DNA of 64,000 nt from Brachyspira hampsonii 30446 (GTDB taxonomy: Bacteria; Spirochaetota; Brachyspiria; Brachyspirales; Brachyspiraceae). This document shows, piece after piece, positions 19,031-28,446 of the stretch. The number at the start of each line of letters is the position of its first letter. The stretch's first letter is position 1. The notes beneath the pieces are model-generated. The model searched no databases and was not told where the DNA came from. It saw nothing but the letters and a program-made list of their open reading frames with translations. The position numbers were made by a program, and so were the translations under genes. The stretch is from the NCBI RefSeq assembly GCF_000316195.1, contig NZ_JH994111.1, positions 245,605 through 309,604 on the forward strand. Reading direction: 5' to 3'.

Positions 19031-20107
19031 ATGTCAATAATTGATAAATTGTCATTAGTGGAAAAAACTTATGAAGATATAGTGCAGAAACTTAATGATG
19101 CTAATATAAAAGACAACAGAGTTATACAGGATTTGATGAAAAAAAAATCAGAAATTGAAGATATTGTAGAGGAATATAAAAAGTTAAAAGTGGTATTAAA
19201 AGAAATTGAAGAATCTAATGAAATGATTAATAATCCTGATACTGACAAAGAACTTAAAGACATGGCATTATTAGAGATAGAAGAACTTAATCAAAAGAAA
19301 GAAGATATAATTAATGGACTTAGACTTCTTCTGCTTCCTAAGGATAAAAATGACGGTAAAAATATTATAGTTGAGATTAGAGTTGGTACGGGAGGAGATG
19401 AATCTGCATTGTTTGTGGGCGATTTATTTAGAATGTATACTCGTTTTATAGAGAGAACTAATTTAAAAATGGAAATAATAGATACTAGTCCCACAGAGCT
19501 TGGCGGATATAAAGAGGTTATATTTTCAGTATCCGGAAAAGATGCCTACAGAACATTAAAATTTGAAAGCGGAACTCATCGTGTACAGAGAATACCTGCC
19601 ACAGAGTCCGGAGGAAGAATACATACATCTGCCTCTACTGTTGCGGTTATGCCTGAAGCTATGGAAAGCGATGTTGTCATAAAAGATGAAGATATAAGAG
19701 TTGATATATTTCGTTCAAGCGGACCGGGAGGACAGTCTGTTAATACTACTGACAGTGCTGTTAGAATTACTCATTTACCTACTGGATTGGTTGTGCAGTG
19801 TCAAGATGAAAAGAGTCAGCACAAGAACAAGGCAAAAGCATTAAAAGTTCTTCGTGCTAGAATATACGAAAAAGAAGAAGCTGAGAGAAAGGCTAAAGAA
19901 GCTAAAGAAAGAAGAGAGCAGATTGGTTCGGGTGACAGAAGCGAAAGAATAAGAACTTATAATTTCCCTCAGAATAGAGTTACGGATCATAGGATAAATG
20001 TTACTTTGTATAAATTAGATAGATTTATGGACGGAGAAATTACAGAGATAACAGATGCTTTATTTAAAAAGGAACAAGAGGATATGCTTGCTTCATATTC
20101 TGATTAA
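19031..20107 (+). CDS. prfA: Peptide chain release factor 1
   Basis: Terminates translation at UAA and UAG. The GGQ catalytic loop is seen in [17 protein letters not shown], and the stop-codon reading PxT motif is RIPATESGG. The length (358 aa) is normal. PxT, rather than SPF, identifies RF1 rather than RF2. I chose ATG 19031; a TTG 42 bp upstream would add a hydrophobic stretch not found in the family. TTGGAG lies upstream at 19011-19016. The next gene begins 6 bp after the stop. Confidence 0.95.
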   Translation: MSIIDKLSLVEKTYEDIVQKLNDANIKDNRVIQDLMKKKSEIEDIVEEYKKLKVVLKEIEESNEMINNPDTDKELKDMALLEIEELNQKKEDIINGLRLLLLPKDKNDGKNIIVEIRVGTGGDESALFVGDLFRMYTRFIERTNLKMEIIDTSPTELGGYKEVIFSVSGKDAYRTLKFESGTHRVQRIPATESGGRIHTSASTVAVMPEAMESDVVIKDEDIRVDIFRSSGPGGQSVNTTDSAVRITHLPTGLVVQCQDEKSQHKNKAKALKVLRARIYEKEEAERKAKEAKERREQIGSGDRSERIRTYNFPQNRVTDHRINVTLYKLDRFMDGEITEITDALFKKEQEDMLASYSD

Positions 20108-20113
20108 TATTTT

Positions 20114-20821
20114 ATGAAAGATATAGAAAATATATTAGGCGAAGAAAAGATTATTCATAAATTATATGATGATGATCCTGTTATTAGATATATAAAAAGT
20201 TTTGACAATGTTTTGTATGCTGATTATTCTTACAGCGTCAATGATTCTTATGAAACTTATGATTCTTTGATTGGATTATTTGCTTATCATAAAAATGACA
20301 AATATTTATTCGGAGAATTCGGATATTTTAAAGAAAATAGAGAAGAATTAAAACTTATTGTAAGCGATTATCCTGAATATATAACTTTAGACAATTATAA
20401 ACTTACTTATGAAATATTTAATGATTTGATTAATTTGCATAATATTTATATGAATCAGTTTAATGCTTTAATGATAGGAAAAAATGAAATAGATAATATA
20501 AAATCTAATTCTTTGAAAAAAATTACTTTAGATGAATATATAGAAATTTTTCCTCATAGATATATAAATAACAGAATAAAATTTTCATCAAAATATAAAC
20601 GCTATGAAAGAATATATATAGATGATATACCAGAGGATTTAATTTACAGATGTTCCTATTGCGGATGTTCTAATTTTGCTGAAATAATAAATAATGATAT
20701 TAATAATTTGAAGGATATTGATATTGCTAATTATGATGATAATTCAGAAAAAAGTTTGTATATATGCAAGGTATGCGGTTTAATATCAAGAAGTCCTGAT
20801 AATATTATGGATTATATTTAA
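20114..20821 (+). CDS. Hypothetical protein with C-terminal zinc-ribbon-like cysteines
   Basis: 235 residues, acidic and tyrosine-rich. Near the C-terminus, CSYCGCSNF and CKVCGLI form two CxxC pairs about 40 residues apart, which would suit a structural zinc site. It begins 6 bp after prfA and is followed 22 bp later by the SPASM-type gene, so it is in the prfA transcript. I do not recognise the rest of the protein. Confidence 0.75.
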   Translation: MKDIENILGEEKIIHKLYDDDPVIRYIKSFDNVLYADYSYSVNDSYETYDSLIGLFAYHKNDKYLFGEFGYFKENREELKLIVSDYPEYITLDNYKLTYEIFNDLINLHNIYMNQFNALMIGKNEIDNIKSNSLKKITLDEYIEIFPHRYINNRIKFSSKYKRYERIYIDDIPEDLIYRCSYCGCSNFAEIINNDINNLKDIDIANYDDNSEKSLYICKVCGLISRSPDNIMDYI

Positions 20822-20843
20822 TTAATTTAATAAGAGGTAAAAA

Positions 20844-22283
20844 ATGAGTTTTTTAATATTAGCTGACAGAACTTTTTCTAATGAGTTTTCTATAATATTT
20901 GATGATATTTTTAATGATAAGATAAATACTTTAAAAGAGAAATTAAATTGCGATGTTAAATATATAGAAAATAATGATCTTGAAAAAATAGAAAATTATT
21001 TAAATAATATATATAGAGAAAGCGAGAATTATGATAATATAATTTATATACCCGGCAATATGCCTTTATTTAATGCTGATGAAACTATTAAATTAACTAA
21101 AATACATGAAGAAAATATATCATATTTTAGTTATGGAGAAAATTATCCTGCTGGTATAGTACCTTTTATAATAAGAAGAACCGCATTTGAGAAATTATTT
21201 AACATTATAAAAACAAAAGATATTAAAGTATCTGAAAATGCTATAAGCAATATTGTATTTGTTGATCCGAATTTTTTTGAAATAGAAATACTCATATCAG
21301 AATATGATATGAGATATTACAGACTTTATCTTTTTGCTGATAGTAAAAGAAATGCTATTTTAATAAAAAAACTTATAGCCTATAAAGATTATAATGAAAT
21401 GGTTAAGGCAATAGAAGAAAACCCAAGTATTAGAAGAACATTACCATCATTTATAGAGATAGATATTAGTAATAGACAAAATGTGTTAAACAAATATTTA
21501 TTAAAAAATCAAACTATAAAAAATGAACTTTCAAAAGAAGAAAAAAATATTACTTTAGATGAGTTTAAAACTATATATGATAAACTTTATAATTTTTGCG
21601 GTGATTTCCATATTTCTATAGGAAGTTATTATGAGCCTCTTTTGAATAAAGATATTTTTGATATATTAGAATATTCTACAAGAAATAAAAATGTTCAGGT
21701 ATATTTAGAAACTAATGCTTTGCTTCTTGACAGTGTTAATGCTAAAAGATTATTATCTATGCAGTCAGAGAGAGATAATCTTAATGTTATTATACATTTA
21801 GATGCTGTAGAAGAAGATGTTTATAATATAATATATGATAGCGGTGATATAAAAACTATTATGTCTAATATAGACTATTATTTGCTTAGGGAGCCTAAAA
21901 ATACTTATTTGCAGATAACAAAACAAAAAGATAATTTTGATTATTTAGCTTCTTATTATAAATATTTTGATAAATATAAAATAGATATTATAATGCAGAA
22001 ATATTATAATTACAGAGGAATTATAGATGATAATAGAGTGGGTGATATGGCACCTCTTATTAATGTAGGATGCTGGCATTTGGCTAGGGATTTATTTATA
22101 GATAGTTATGGGGATATTTATATTTGCAGATTTGATATAAACAAAGAAAAAAAAATAGCTTCTATATATGAGGAAAATTTAGAGGATATATGGAAGAAGC
22201 TTGAAAATTATTTTTTAGATAATGTTTCTAAGAAATTAGATTTTTGTAATAATTGTGATGAATGGTATTTATATAATTTTTGA
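20844..22283 (+). CDS. Spiro-SPASM protein (SPASM domain without radical-SAM motif)
   Basis: 479 residues. The C-terminus carries a SPASM-type cysteine set: GCWHLARDLFIDSYGDIYICRFD and DFCNNCDEWYLYNF. Upstream the sequence reads like a radical-SAM half barrel, but the CxxxCxxC cluster motif is absent. The N-terminal ~200 residues resemble a nucleotidyltransferase-like fold (IIYIPGNMPLFNADETI). This matches the spirochaete-restricted spiro-SPASM family as I remember it. The role is unknown; the remaining cysteines could bind an auxiliary Fe-S cluster. A GAGGT ribosome site precedes ATG 20844. Confidence 0.75.
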   Translation: MSFLILADRTFSNEFSIIFDDIFNDKINTLKEKLNCDVKYIENNDLEKIENYLNNIYRESENYDNIIYIPGNMPLFNADETIKLTKIHEENISYFSYGENYPAGIVPFIIRRTAFEKLFNIIKTKDIKVSENAISNIVFVDPNFFEIEILISEYDMRYYRLYLFADSKRNAILIKKLIAYKDYNEMVKAIEENPSIRRTLPSFIEIDISNRQNVLNKYLLKNQTIKNELSKEEKNITLDEFKTIYDKLYNFCGDFHISIGSYYEPLLNKDIFDILEYSTRNKNVQVYLETNALLLDSVNAKRLLSMQSERDNLNVIIHLDAVEEDVYNIIYDSGDIKTIMSNIDYYLLREPKNTYLQITKQKDNFDYLASYYKYFDKYKIDIIMQKYYNYRGIIDDNRVGDMAPLINVGCWHLARDLFIDSYGDIYICRFDINKEKKIASIYEENLEDIWKKLENYFLDNVSKKLDFCNNCDEWYLYNF

Positions 22284-22285
22284 TT

Positions 22286-22717
22286 ATGGAAAATATAATA
22301 GTAAGATATTTAGAGTTTGTTTTGGCTTGTTATGTAGTTAGATTTTTAGCTACTAGATTGATATTAGAATTCCAATCGGTTAAAAAATTTTATTATAGAA
22401 GAGAAATACTGCCCGGAGTTCGTAATTGGAATAATAGAATTAAAATGCTCTATTACTCTGAGTTTTTTTCTTTTATTCAAAGTTTATTAATCGCATTATT
22501 TTTTATGGTATTTTTTTATTTTATACCATTAAAAGAACATATAAAACTATTTGTAGGATTTTTAACATATTCAGCTTTAATAATAGCAGACAAGGTAAGA
22601 TTTTCAATACTTCTTACTAATTATCCTTATTCTCTTTTGATAATGGATACGGGAATATTTTTATTTGTGAGTTTTTTGCAATTTATTGTAATGGGATTTA
22701 TGAATGCTACATTATAA
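22286..22717 (+). CDS. Hypothetical four-helix membrane protein
   Basis: 143 residues with about four transmembrane helices separated by a basic loop (KKFYYRREILPGVRNWNNRIKM). ATG 22286 lies 2 bp after the preceding stop; a TTG at 22280 overlapping that stop is the less likely alternative. Tight spacing suggests coupling to the SPASM-type gene. Family not recognised. Confidence 0.7.
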   Translation: MENIIVRYLEFVLACYVVRFLATRLILEFQSVKKFYYRREILPGVRNWNNRIKMLYYSEFFSFIQSLLIALFFMVFFYFIPLKEHIKLFVGFLTYSALIIADKVRFSILLTNYPYSLLIMDTGIFLFVSFLQFIVMGFMNATL

Positions 22718-22719
22718 AA

Positions 22720-22758
22720 ATAAGGAAGCTATCTATTTATAATAATAACTTCCTTTTT
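22720..22758. terminator. Bidirectional terminator between convergent genes
   Basis: AAGGAAG (22722-22728) and CTTCCTT (22749-22755) form a stem with A-rich and T-rich flanks. It serves both the plus-strand membrane gene and the minus-strand nucleotidyltransferase. Confidence 0.7.
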
Positions 22759-22776
22759 AATATTTCAGATTAAAAG

Positions 22777-23763
22777 TTAATTTTGTTCTATAGTTATAGA
22801 AGCCCCTATATCCATTGAAGTAGTTTTTCCTATGTATTTAACTTTTTCAGATATTATAGAATTATCCATAAAAGCATTTGATATACTAACATCTTCAAAT
22901 ATAATACAGTTTTTTAATATAGAGTTTTCTATTTTAGAGTTCTTTCCAATATGTACATAAGGACCTATTACTGAATTTTCTATTTTTACATCCTTATCTA
23001 TAAATACAGGAGGTATTATAGCTGTGTCTTTTATACCTTTACTTAATATATCATGTTTAATAATGGATCTATTTGTTTCTATCATAGTAGATTTTTCGCC
23101 GCAGTCATACCAGCCGTCTAATTTGAATGTTTTAAATATTATTGAATTTTTTATCATATATTCCAAAGCATCTGTAAGCTGATATTCATTTTTAGTTTTT
23201 ATATCATTTTTAATAATATAATCTATAGCTTCAAATAATTCTTTAGTATTTACTATATTATACATTCCTGTAAGAGCTAAATTGCCTATAGGTTCTTGAG
23301 GTTTTTCAATCAACTTTGTTATAATGCCTTGTTCATTCAATATTGCTATTCCAAATCTGCTTGGATTGTCAACTTCGCATACACCAAGAGAGTTTTCATT
23401 TTTGCTTACTATATTTGAAAGATTTAATTTGAATATAGTATCACCTAAAATAATAAATATTTTATCATCATCTTTTATATATTCTTTTGTAAGCGATATT
23501 GCATGGGCTAAACCTTTGTACTCTTTTTGTTCTACGAATCTAAGTGTTATATTTTTATATTTATCAGTCAAATATTCAATCATCTTATCTTTTAAATATC
23601 CTACTATAAATATTACTTCTTCTAAATCCTGTATTGAAGATATTTCATTCATTATGAAATCTATAATTGTAGAACCTGCTATAGGAAGTATTGGTTTTGG
23701 TTTTGTAATTGTATGAGGTCTTAATCTAGTGCCTTCTCCGGCTGCTGGTATAATAACTTTCAA
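22777..23763 (-). CDS. Sugar-1-phosphate nucleotidyltransferase
   Basis: Makes an NDP-sugar from a sugar-1-phosphate. The N-terminal Rossmann-like domain starts with the nucleotide-binding signature PAAGEGTRLRPHT and the uridylyl/thymidylyl-transferase motif KPKPILPIAG. The metal-site region IILGDTI and the substrate loop LTGMYNI follow. The C-terminal ~80 residues contain hexapeptide-like repeats (IENSVIGPYVHIGKNSKIENSIL), a left-handed beta helix. This N/C plan matches the GlmU-like and archaeal-type glucose-1-phosphate thymidylyltransferases. The exact sugar is uncertain. Confidence 0.85.
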   Translation of the reverse strand: MKVIIPAAGEGTRLRPHTITKPKPILPIAGSTIIDFIMNEISSIQDLEEVIFIVGYLKDKMIEYLTDKYKNITLRFVEQKEYKGLAHAISLTKEYIKDDDKIFIILGDTIFKLNLSNIVSKNENSLGVCEVDNPSRFGIAILNEQGIITKLIEKPQEPIGNLALTGMYNIVNTKELFEAIDYIIKNDIKTKNEYQLTDALEYMIKNSIIFKTFKLDGWYDCGEKSTMIETNRSIIKHDILSKGIKDTAIIPPVFIDKDVKIENSVIGPYVHIGKNSKIENSILKNCIIFEDVSISNAFMDNSIISEKVKYIGKTTSMDIGASITIEQN

Positions 23764-23846
23764 TTTTATAATCCTTAAAAAATCTTTTCATTTATATAGT
23801 ATAATAATATATATAAAAGATTAATAAAATCAATATTTTTTATTAT

Positions 23847-24401
23847 TTATTTTATTAGATTAACTAATAAAGCATTAGCTAATTCTTCATTAGAGCCTGT
23901 TAAGTATTTTACTAATTCTAAAGCGAAAAATACAGTAGTGGCAGGACCTTTAGAAGTAATAACATTATCATTGCAAACAACAATATCTTTTTCTATGTAT
24001 TCTCCGCCTTTAACATCATTTTCTAAACCAGGGTAGCAAGTATATTTTCCTTTAATAACTCCAGCCTCTCCAAGCACTATAGGCGAAGCACATATTGCTG
24101 ATACTAATTTTTTAGCCTCATACATGCTTTTAATTTTTTCTAATACTCTTTTATCTGCTTTTAAGTTATTCATTCCTCCGTAACCACCTGCAAGTGCTAT
24201 ACCATCAAAATCAGAGTTAACTATTTTTTCAAAAGAAGTGTCTGCTTTTATTATAATATTATGAGAACCCTTTACTTCTAAATTATCAGTTAAAGAAGCA
24301 GTTACTACTTCTATATTAGCTCTTCTTAAAACATCAATGATAGTAATAGCTTCAATCTCTTCTGCACCTTCTGCCAATGGAACAAGAACTTTTTTTGACA
24401 T
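23847..24401 (-). CDS. DJ-1/PfpI family protein (YajL-like)
   Basis: Small oxidative-stress or deglycase-type protein. The reactive cysteine is in AICASPIVLG near residue 105 and the conserved Glu is in the N-terminal AEGAEEIEAI segment; GGYGGMNNL is the expected glycine-rich turn. Length 184 aa fits the DJ-1/ThiJ branch. It stands alone with an AAAGGA ribosome site. Confidence 0.9.
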   Translation of the reverse strand: MSKKVLVPLAEGAEEIEAITIIDVLRRANIEVVTASLTDNLEVKGSHNIIIKADTSFEKIVNSDFDGIALAGGYGGMNNLKADKRVLEKIKSMYEAKKLVSAICASPIVLGEAGVIKGKYTCYPGLENDVKGGEYIEKDIVVCNDNVITSKGPATTVFFALELVKYLTGSNEELANALLVNLIK

Positions 24402-24467
24402 AATTTTATCCTTTCTTTTATTTTTATAGATTAATAATATTATTAATTGTATAATATTGCAATATTA

Positions 24468-25055
24468 TTAATTATTAATTATTTTATATTCTTCTATAGC
24501 TTTTTCATATCCTAAATCAGCAGATTTCTGTAAGAATTTTTTAGATTTTAATAAATATTTTTCTTTTGTCTCTTCATCTTTTTCATGTTTAGAGATTATA
24601 TTATAAAGTTTATATAAATCATAATAGGCTATGTAGTCTTCGTTATTAAATTCCAATGTTTTTTTTAAATATTTTATTGCTTTTTTATATTTCTTTTTTC
24701 TTCTATAAGCTACAGACATTAAGTAGTATGCATCAGAATATGCTTCATTTTTTAATATGCTTTTTTCTAAATCTTCTATAGCCTTATCATAATCTTTTTT
24801 GTTTAAATAAACTTCTGCTCTATAATAGTATGCATCGCTGTCATGCGGATATATTTCTATAGATTTATTGTATGTATCTATCGCTTTATCATAATTTTCC
24901 ATATCATGATAAACTCTTGCTAAATTATGATAGGCATCTAAATTATTGGGATCTATTTCTATAATTTTAATCAGATCATTAATAGCTTCATCGTATTTTT
25001 TATTTTGTATATTATTTAATGCACTATAAAAATATTTGTTTTCTTCACTAATCAT
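24468..25055 (-). CDS. TPR-repeat protein
   Basis: 195 residues made of about five tetratricopeptide repeats (DAYHNLARVYHDMENYDKAIDTYNKSIEI and relatives). No signal peptide, so probably a cytoplasmic scaffold or adaptor. Partner unknown. Confidence 0.88.
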   Translation of the reverse strand: MISEENKYFYSALNNIQNKKYDEAINDLIKIIEIDPNNLDAYHNLARVYHDMENYDKAIDTYNKSIEIYPHDSDAYYYRAEVYLNKKDYDKAIEDLEKSILKNEAYSDAYYLMSVAYRRKKKYKKAIKYLKKTLEFNNEDYIAYYDLYKLYNIISKHEKDEETKEKYLLKSKKFLQKSADLGYEKAIEEYKIINN

Positions 25056-25110
25056 ATTATTATCCTATTTTTATATTAAAAATTATAATATATAAATTAT
25101 ATAAAAAATA

Positions 25111-25163
25111 ATAAGTGAATGCAAATTTATTTTATATAAATTTATACTCACTTATTATATATA
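25111..25163 (-). terminator. Imperfect long inverted repeat, possible terminator
   Basis: ATAAGTGAatgcAAATTTA pairs with TAAATTTatacTCACTTAT around a short AT loop. It lies downstream of eda and upstream of the TPR gene and may end the uxuB-uxuA-uxaC-eda transcript. The stem is AT-rich, so I am only moderately sure. Confidence 0.5.
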
Positions 25164-25200
25164 AAATTTATGAGATAACAATAAAAAAGCCTTATTAGTT

Positions 25201-25827
25201 TTACAATTCTTTTATTAAATTATGAGCTTCTTCAAATCTTCTTTTTATTTCTTTCCAATTTTTCTCTTCCATTAAGTTTCTAGGACATAACCAAGAGCCT
25301 CCGCATGCAAATACATTTTTGTTTTGCAAATATTCTTTTACATTGTCAATGCTCACTCCCCCCAAAGGCATAAACTTAACACCTGTATGCTGATAAACAG
25401 GAGCTATATTTTTTATCCAATTAATTCCTCCAAATAAACCAGCATGGAAGAATTTTATATATTTATGCCCATAAGCTAAACACTGCTCAAGTTCAGCAGG
25501 AGTAGCAGCCCCAGGTATATAATTATATTTTTTAGTTTTAGCATATTCCAGCATTACAGGCTGAAAACCTGGGCTTATTATTAAATTAGTTCCCAAATCA
25601 AGTATTTTATCAACTTGCTCTGTACTTAAAACAGTAGCAGCTGCCCTTGGAAGAGTAGGGTAGTCTTTTTCTAATATTTCTAATGCTTTATATCCGTATT
25701 CTGTTCTAAGTGTTAATTCTATAGAAGGCAGAAACTCTAAACAAAGCTCAGCTATATTTCTTATCTCTTCTTCATTTTCTACAACCACTACAGGTATAAT
25801 TTTATTTTGTATATATTTTTCAAACAT
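25201..25827 (-). CDS. eda: KDPG aldolase (2-dehydro-3-deoxyphosphogluconate aldolase)
   Basis: Splits KDPG to pyruvate and glyceraldehyde-3-phosphate, the last step of glucuronate breakdown here. The Schiff-base Lys is in YIKFFHAG and the catalytic Glu in IELTLRT. The LISPGFQP and PGAATPAEL segments are typical of the family. Length 208 aa. It is the last gene of the minus-strand set, 43 bp after uxaC. Confidence 0.95.
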   Translation of the reverse strand: MFEKYIQNKIIPVVVVENEEEIRNIAELCLEFLPSIELTLRTEYGYKALEILEKDYPTLPRAAATVLSTEQVDKILDLGTNLIISPGFQPVMLEYAKTKKYNYIPGAATPAELEQCLAYGHKYIKFFHAGLFGGINWIKNIAPVYQHTGVKFMPLGGVSIDNVKEYLQNKNVFACGGSWLCPRNLMEEKNWKEIKRRFEEAHNLIKEL

Positions 25828-25870
25828 AAAATGCTCCGTAATAATAATAGGTAATTTTAATTTATCATAC

Positions 25871-27277
25871 TTAACTATTAAAGTAAATATTAGAATTATT
25901 AAAACATATATTTTCTATTATACTTCCTAAATATTTAATATCATTAGGCACTTCTCCGTCTTCTGCCCATTTTCCTATTAAATTGCATAATATTCTTCTA
26001 AAATATTCATGCCTTGAGTATGAAAGAAAACTTCTTGAGTCAGTGAGCATTCCTACAAATAAGGCTAAAGAACCGCTATTGGCAAGCACTTTTAACTGTT
26101 CTTCCATTCCGTCTTTATTGTCTAAGAACCACCAAGCAGAACCAAGCTGCATTTTACCTTTTATGCCTTCATCTTGAAAACAGCCCATAAGTGTAGAAAG
26201 CGGATAATAATCTTTATTGTTAAGACTATAAAAAATAATTTTTGGAAGTCCGCCGTTATTATTCGCAGTCTTCAATAGTGATGATAATTTTTCTATAATA
26301 TTAGAATCTCCTACAGAATCATATCCTGTATCAGCACCTAGTTTTTTAAACATTACTTCATTATTGTTTCGCATAGCTGAAATATGTATCTGCATAACTA
26401 GTTTTGCTTCTTTATATTTTTGAGTTAATTTAATAAGTATATATGTTTTGTATTTTTCTATTTCTTCTAAAGACAATTTTTCTTTATTCATAGCCTTTTT
26501 GAAAACAGCATCTATATTATTTTCATCATCTAAATTAAAAGGCACTAATGACAAAGAACAATCGCTTGATACACAGCCTAAAGTTTTAAAATAATCTATT
26601 CTCTTATATAAAGCTTCAATTAATGATTTTATATCTTTTATATTAACAGAGCTTGCTTTTTCTAACTTTTTTATATATTCGCTGAAGTCCGGCATTTCTA
26701 TATTAATAGCCTTGTCTGGTCTGAAAGAAGGAACAACATTTGTATCAATTTTACCTATTTGAGCTTTTCCTTCTCTGATTAATTTATGATATTCTAAATC
26801 ATCTATTGGATCATCGGTGGTGCCTATTGTATGAACTTTAAATTTTTTAAGAATATCTTTAACAGTCATATTCTGCAATTTTTCATTAGCTTTTTTCCAA
26901 ATTATATCAGCATTATCTTCGTTTATAATTTTATAAATATCAAAATATCTTTGAAGCTCCAAATGACTCCAATGATATAAAGGATTTCCTATTAAATTAG
27001 GTACAGTTTTTACCCAAGCTCTAAATTTGTCATAATCTTCAGCATCTCCTGTTATAAACTTCTCATCTATTCCATTTGCCCGCATCATTCTCCATTTATA
27101 ATGATCTCCGTAAAGCCAAATTTCAGTAAGATTATTAAATTTTTTATTTTCAGCAATTTCTTTAGGACTCAAATGGCAATGATAGTCAAATATAGGACAT
27201 TTTGAAGCATAATCATGAAAAAGTATTTTAGATGTGTCATTGTATAATAAAAAATCTTTATCCATAAAATTTCTCAT
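25871..27277 (-). CDS. uxaC: Glucuronate isomerase
   Basis: Interconverts D-glucuronate and D-fructuronate (also galacturonate and tagaturonate). The amidohydrolase-like metal motif FDYHCHLSP is at about residues 29-37, and the family block LYGDHYKWRMMRANG follows. The C-terminal NLIGKWAEDGEVP is also typical. Length 468 aa. The AGAGGG ribosome site supports the first ATG. A hairpin between uxuA and uxaC may adjust relative expression. Confidence 0.96.
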   Translation of the reverse strand: MRNFMDKDFLLYNDTSKILFHDYASKCPIFDYHCHLSPKEIAENKKFNNLTEIWLYGDHYKWRMMRANGIDEKFITGDAEDYDKFRAWVKTVPNLIGNPLYHWSHLELQRYFDIYKIINEDNADIIWKKANEKLQNMTVKDILKKFKVHTIGTTDDPIDDLEYHKLIREGKAQIGKIDTNVVPSFRPDKAINIEMPDFSEYIKKLEKASSVNIKDIKSLIEALYKRIDYFKTLGCVSSDCSLSLVPFNLDDENNIDAVFKKAMNKEKLSLEEIEKYKTYILIKLTQKYKEAKLVMQIHISAMRNNNEVMFKKLGADTGYDSVGDSNIIEKLSSLLKTANNNGGLPKIIFYSLNNKDYYPLSTLMGCFQDEGIKGKMQLGSAWWFLDNKDGMEEQLKVLANSGSLALFVGMLTDSRSFLSYSRHEYFRRILCNLIGKWAEDGEVPNDIKYLGSIIENICFNNSNIYFNS

Positions 27278-27305
27278 AATATTTATCCCTCTTAATTAAA
27301 AATAA

Positions 27306-27342
27306 ATGCAATACAATTATAATATTTATAACTGTATTGCAT
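27306..27342 (-). promoter_or_regulatory. Intercistronic hairpin between uxuA and uxaC
   Basis: ATGCAATACA pairs with TGTATTGCAT (27306-27315 with 27333-27342), with further TTATAA pairing inside. On the minus strand it is followed by a short T-rich run, so it may be a partial terminator or an mRNA-stabilising or processing hairpin. Confidence 0.6.
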
Positions 27343-27359
27343 CTGTGATATATGTATAA

Positions 27360-28427
27360 TTATTTACTCATTTTTTCTATAGCTTCCCATAAACCTTGTA
27401 AATAAACAGCACCTAATGCCCTATCATAAAGTCCGTATCCGGGCATAGATACTTCGTCCCAAATAGCTCTTCCATGATCAGGTCTGAAAGGTCCTTCAAA
27501 ACCTATATCATAAAATGCTTTCATAATGGCGAACATATCCATAGAACCGTCGCTAGATAAATGTGCTGCTTCTTGGAATTTTCCAGGTGCAGTATGCTCT
27601 AGGTTTCTAACATGTGCAAAGAAGATTTTGCCTTTCAAACTTCTTACTATATCAGGTATATCATTTTTAGGATTAGAACCCAAAGAACCAGCACATAAAG
27701 TTACACCATTGCAGGGACTATTAACACTATTAACCATTCTCAAAATATTTTCTTTATTAACTATGATTCTAGGAAGTCCGAATACAGGCCAAGCAGGATC
27801 ATCAGGGTGTATAGCCATTTTTATATTGTATTTTTCACAAGTAGGCATTACCGCATTTAAGAAATATTTTAAATTTTCAAATAATTTCTCATCATCAACA
27901 CCTTTATACATTTCAAAAAGTTCTTTTAATCTGCTGAGTCTTTCAGGCTCCCAACCTGGTAAAACAAATCCATTAGAGCTTGAATCAATTTGTTCAAACA
28001 TCTTTTGAGGATCTATTTTATCTATTATATCTTGATCATAGGATAAAACAGTAGCTCCGTCTGGTCTTACCTTTGCTAAATCGCTTCTAGTCCAGTCAAA
28101 TACAGGCATAAAGTTATAACATACTAAGTTAATTCCATTTTTTCCCAAAACTTCTAATGTTTTTATATAATTTTCTATATATTTATCTCTACTAGGCAAC
28201 CCTATTTTTATATCATCATGTATATTTACGCTTTCTATGCCGTATATTTTTAATCCTGATTCTTCAACTTCTTTTTTTAATTTTTGTACATCTTCTTCTT
28301 TCCAAGCTTCTCCAACCTTACTGTCATATAAAGTTGTTATAACTCCTTTTACTCCGGGTATTTGTCTAATCTGTTTTAGAGTAACAGAATCAAAATTCTT
28401 TCCAAACCATCTTAAAGTCATTATCAT
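27360..28427 (-). CDS. uxuA: Mannonate dehydratase
   Basis: Converts D-mannonate to 2-keto-3-deoxygluconate. The start MTLRWFGKNFDSVTLKQIRQIPGV is the family N-terminus, and the metal-binding region includes MAIHPDDPAWPVFGLPRI and the CAGSLG block. Length 355 aa. It begins 19 bp after uxuB in the same transcript. ATG 28427 with GGAG 10 bp upstream is used; an ATG two codons later is also possible. Confidence 0.96.
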   Translation of the reverse strand: MIMTLRWFGKNFDSVTLKQIRQIPGVKGVITTLYDSKVGEAWKEEDVQKLKKEVEESGLKIYGIESVNIHDDIKIGLPSRDKYIENYIKTLEVLGKNGINLVCYNFMPVFDWTRSDLAKVRPDGATVLSYDQDIIDKIDPQKMFEQIDSSSNGFVLPGWEPERLSRLKELFEMYKGVDDEKLFENLKYFLNAVMPTCEKYNIKMAIHPDDPAWPVFGLPRIIVNKENILRMVNSVNSPCNGVTLCAGSLGSNPKNDIPDIVRSLKGKIFFAHVRNLEHTAPGKFQEAAHLSSDGSMDMFAIMKAFYDIGFEGPFRPDHGRAIWDEVSMPGYGLYDRALGAVYLQGLWEAIEKMSK

Positions 28428-28446
28428 AATAGAATTTCTCCTTAAT

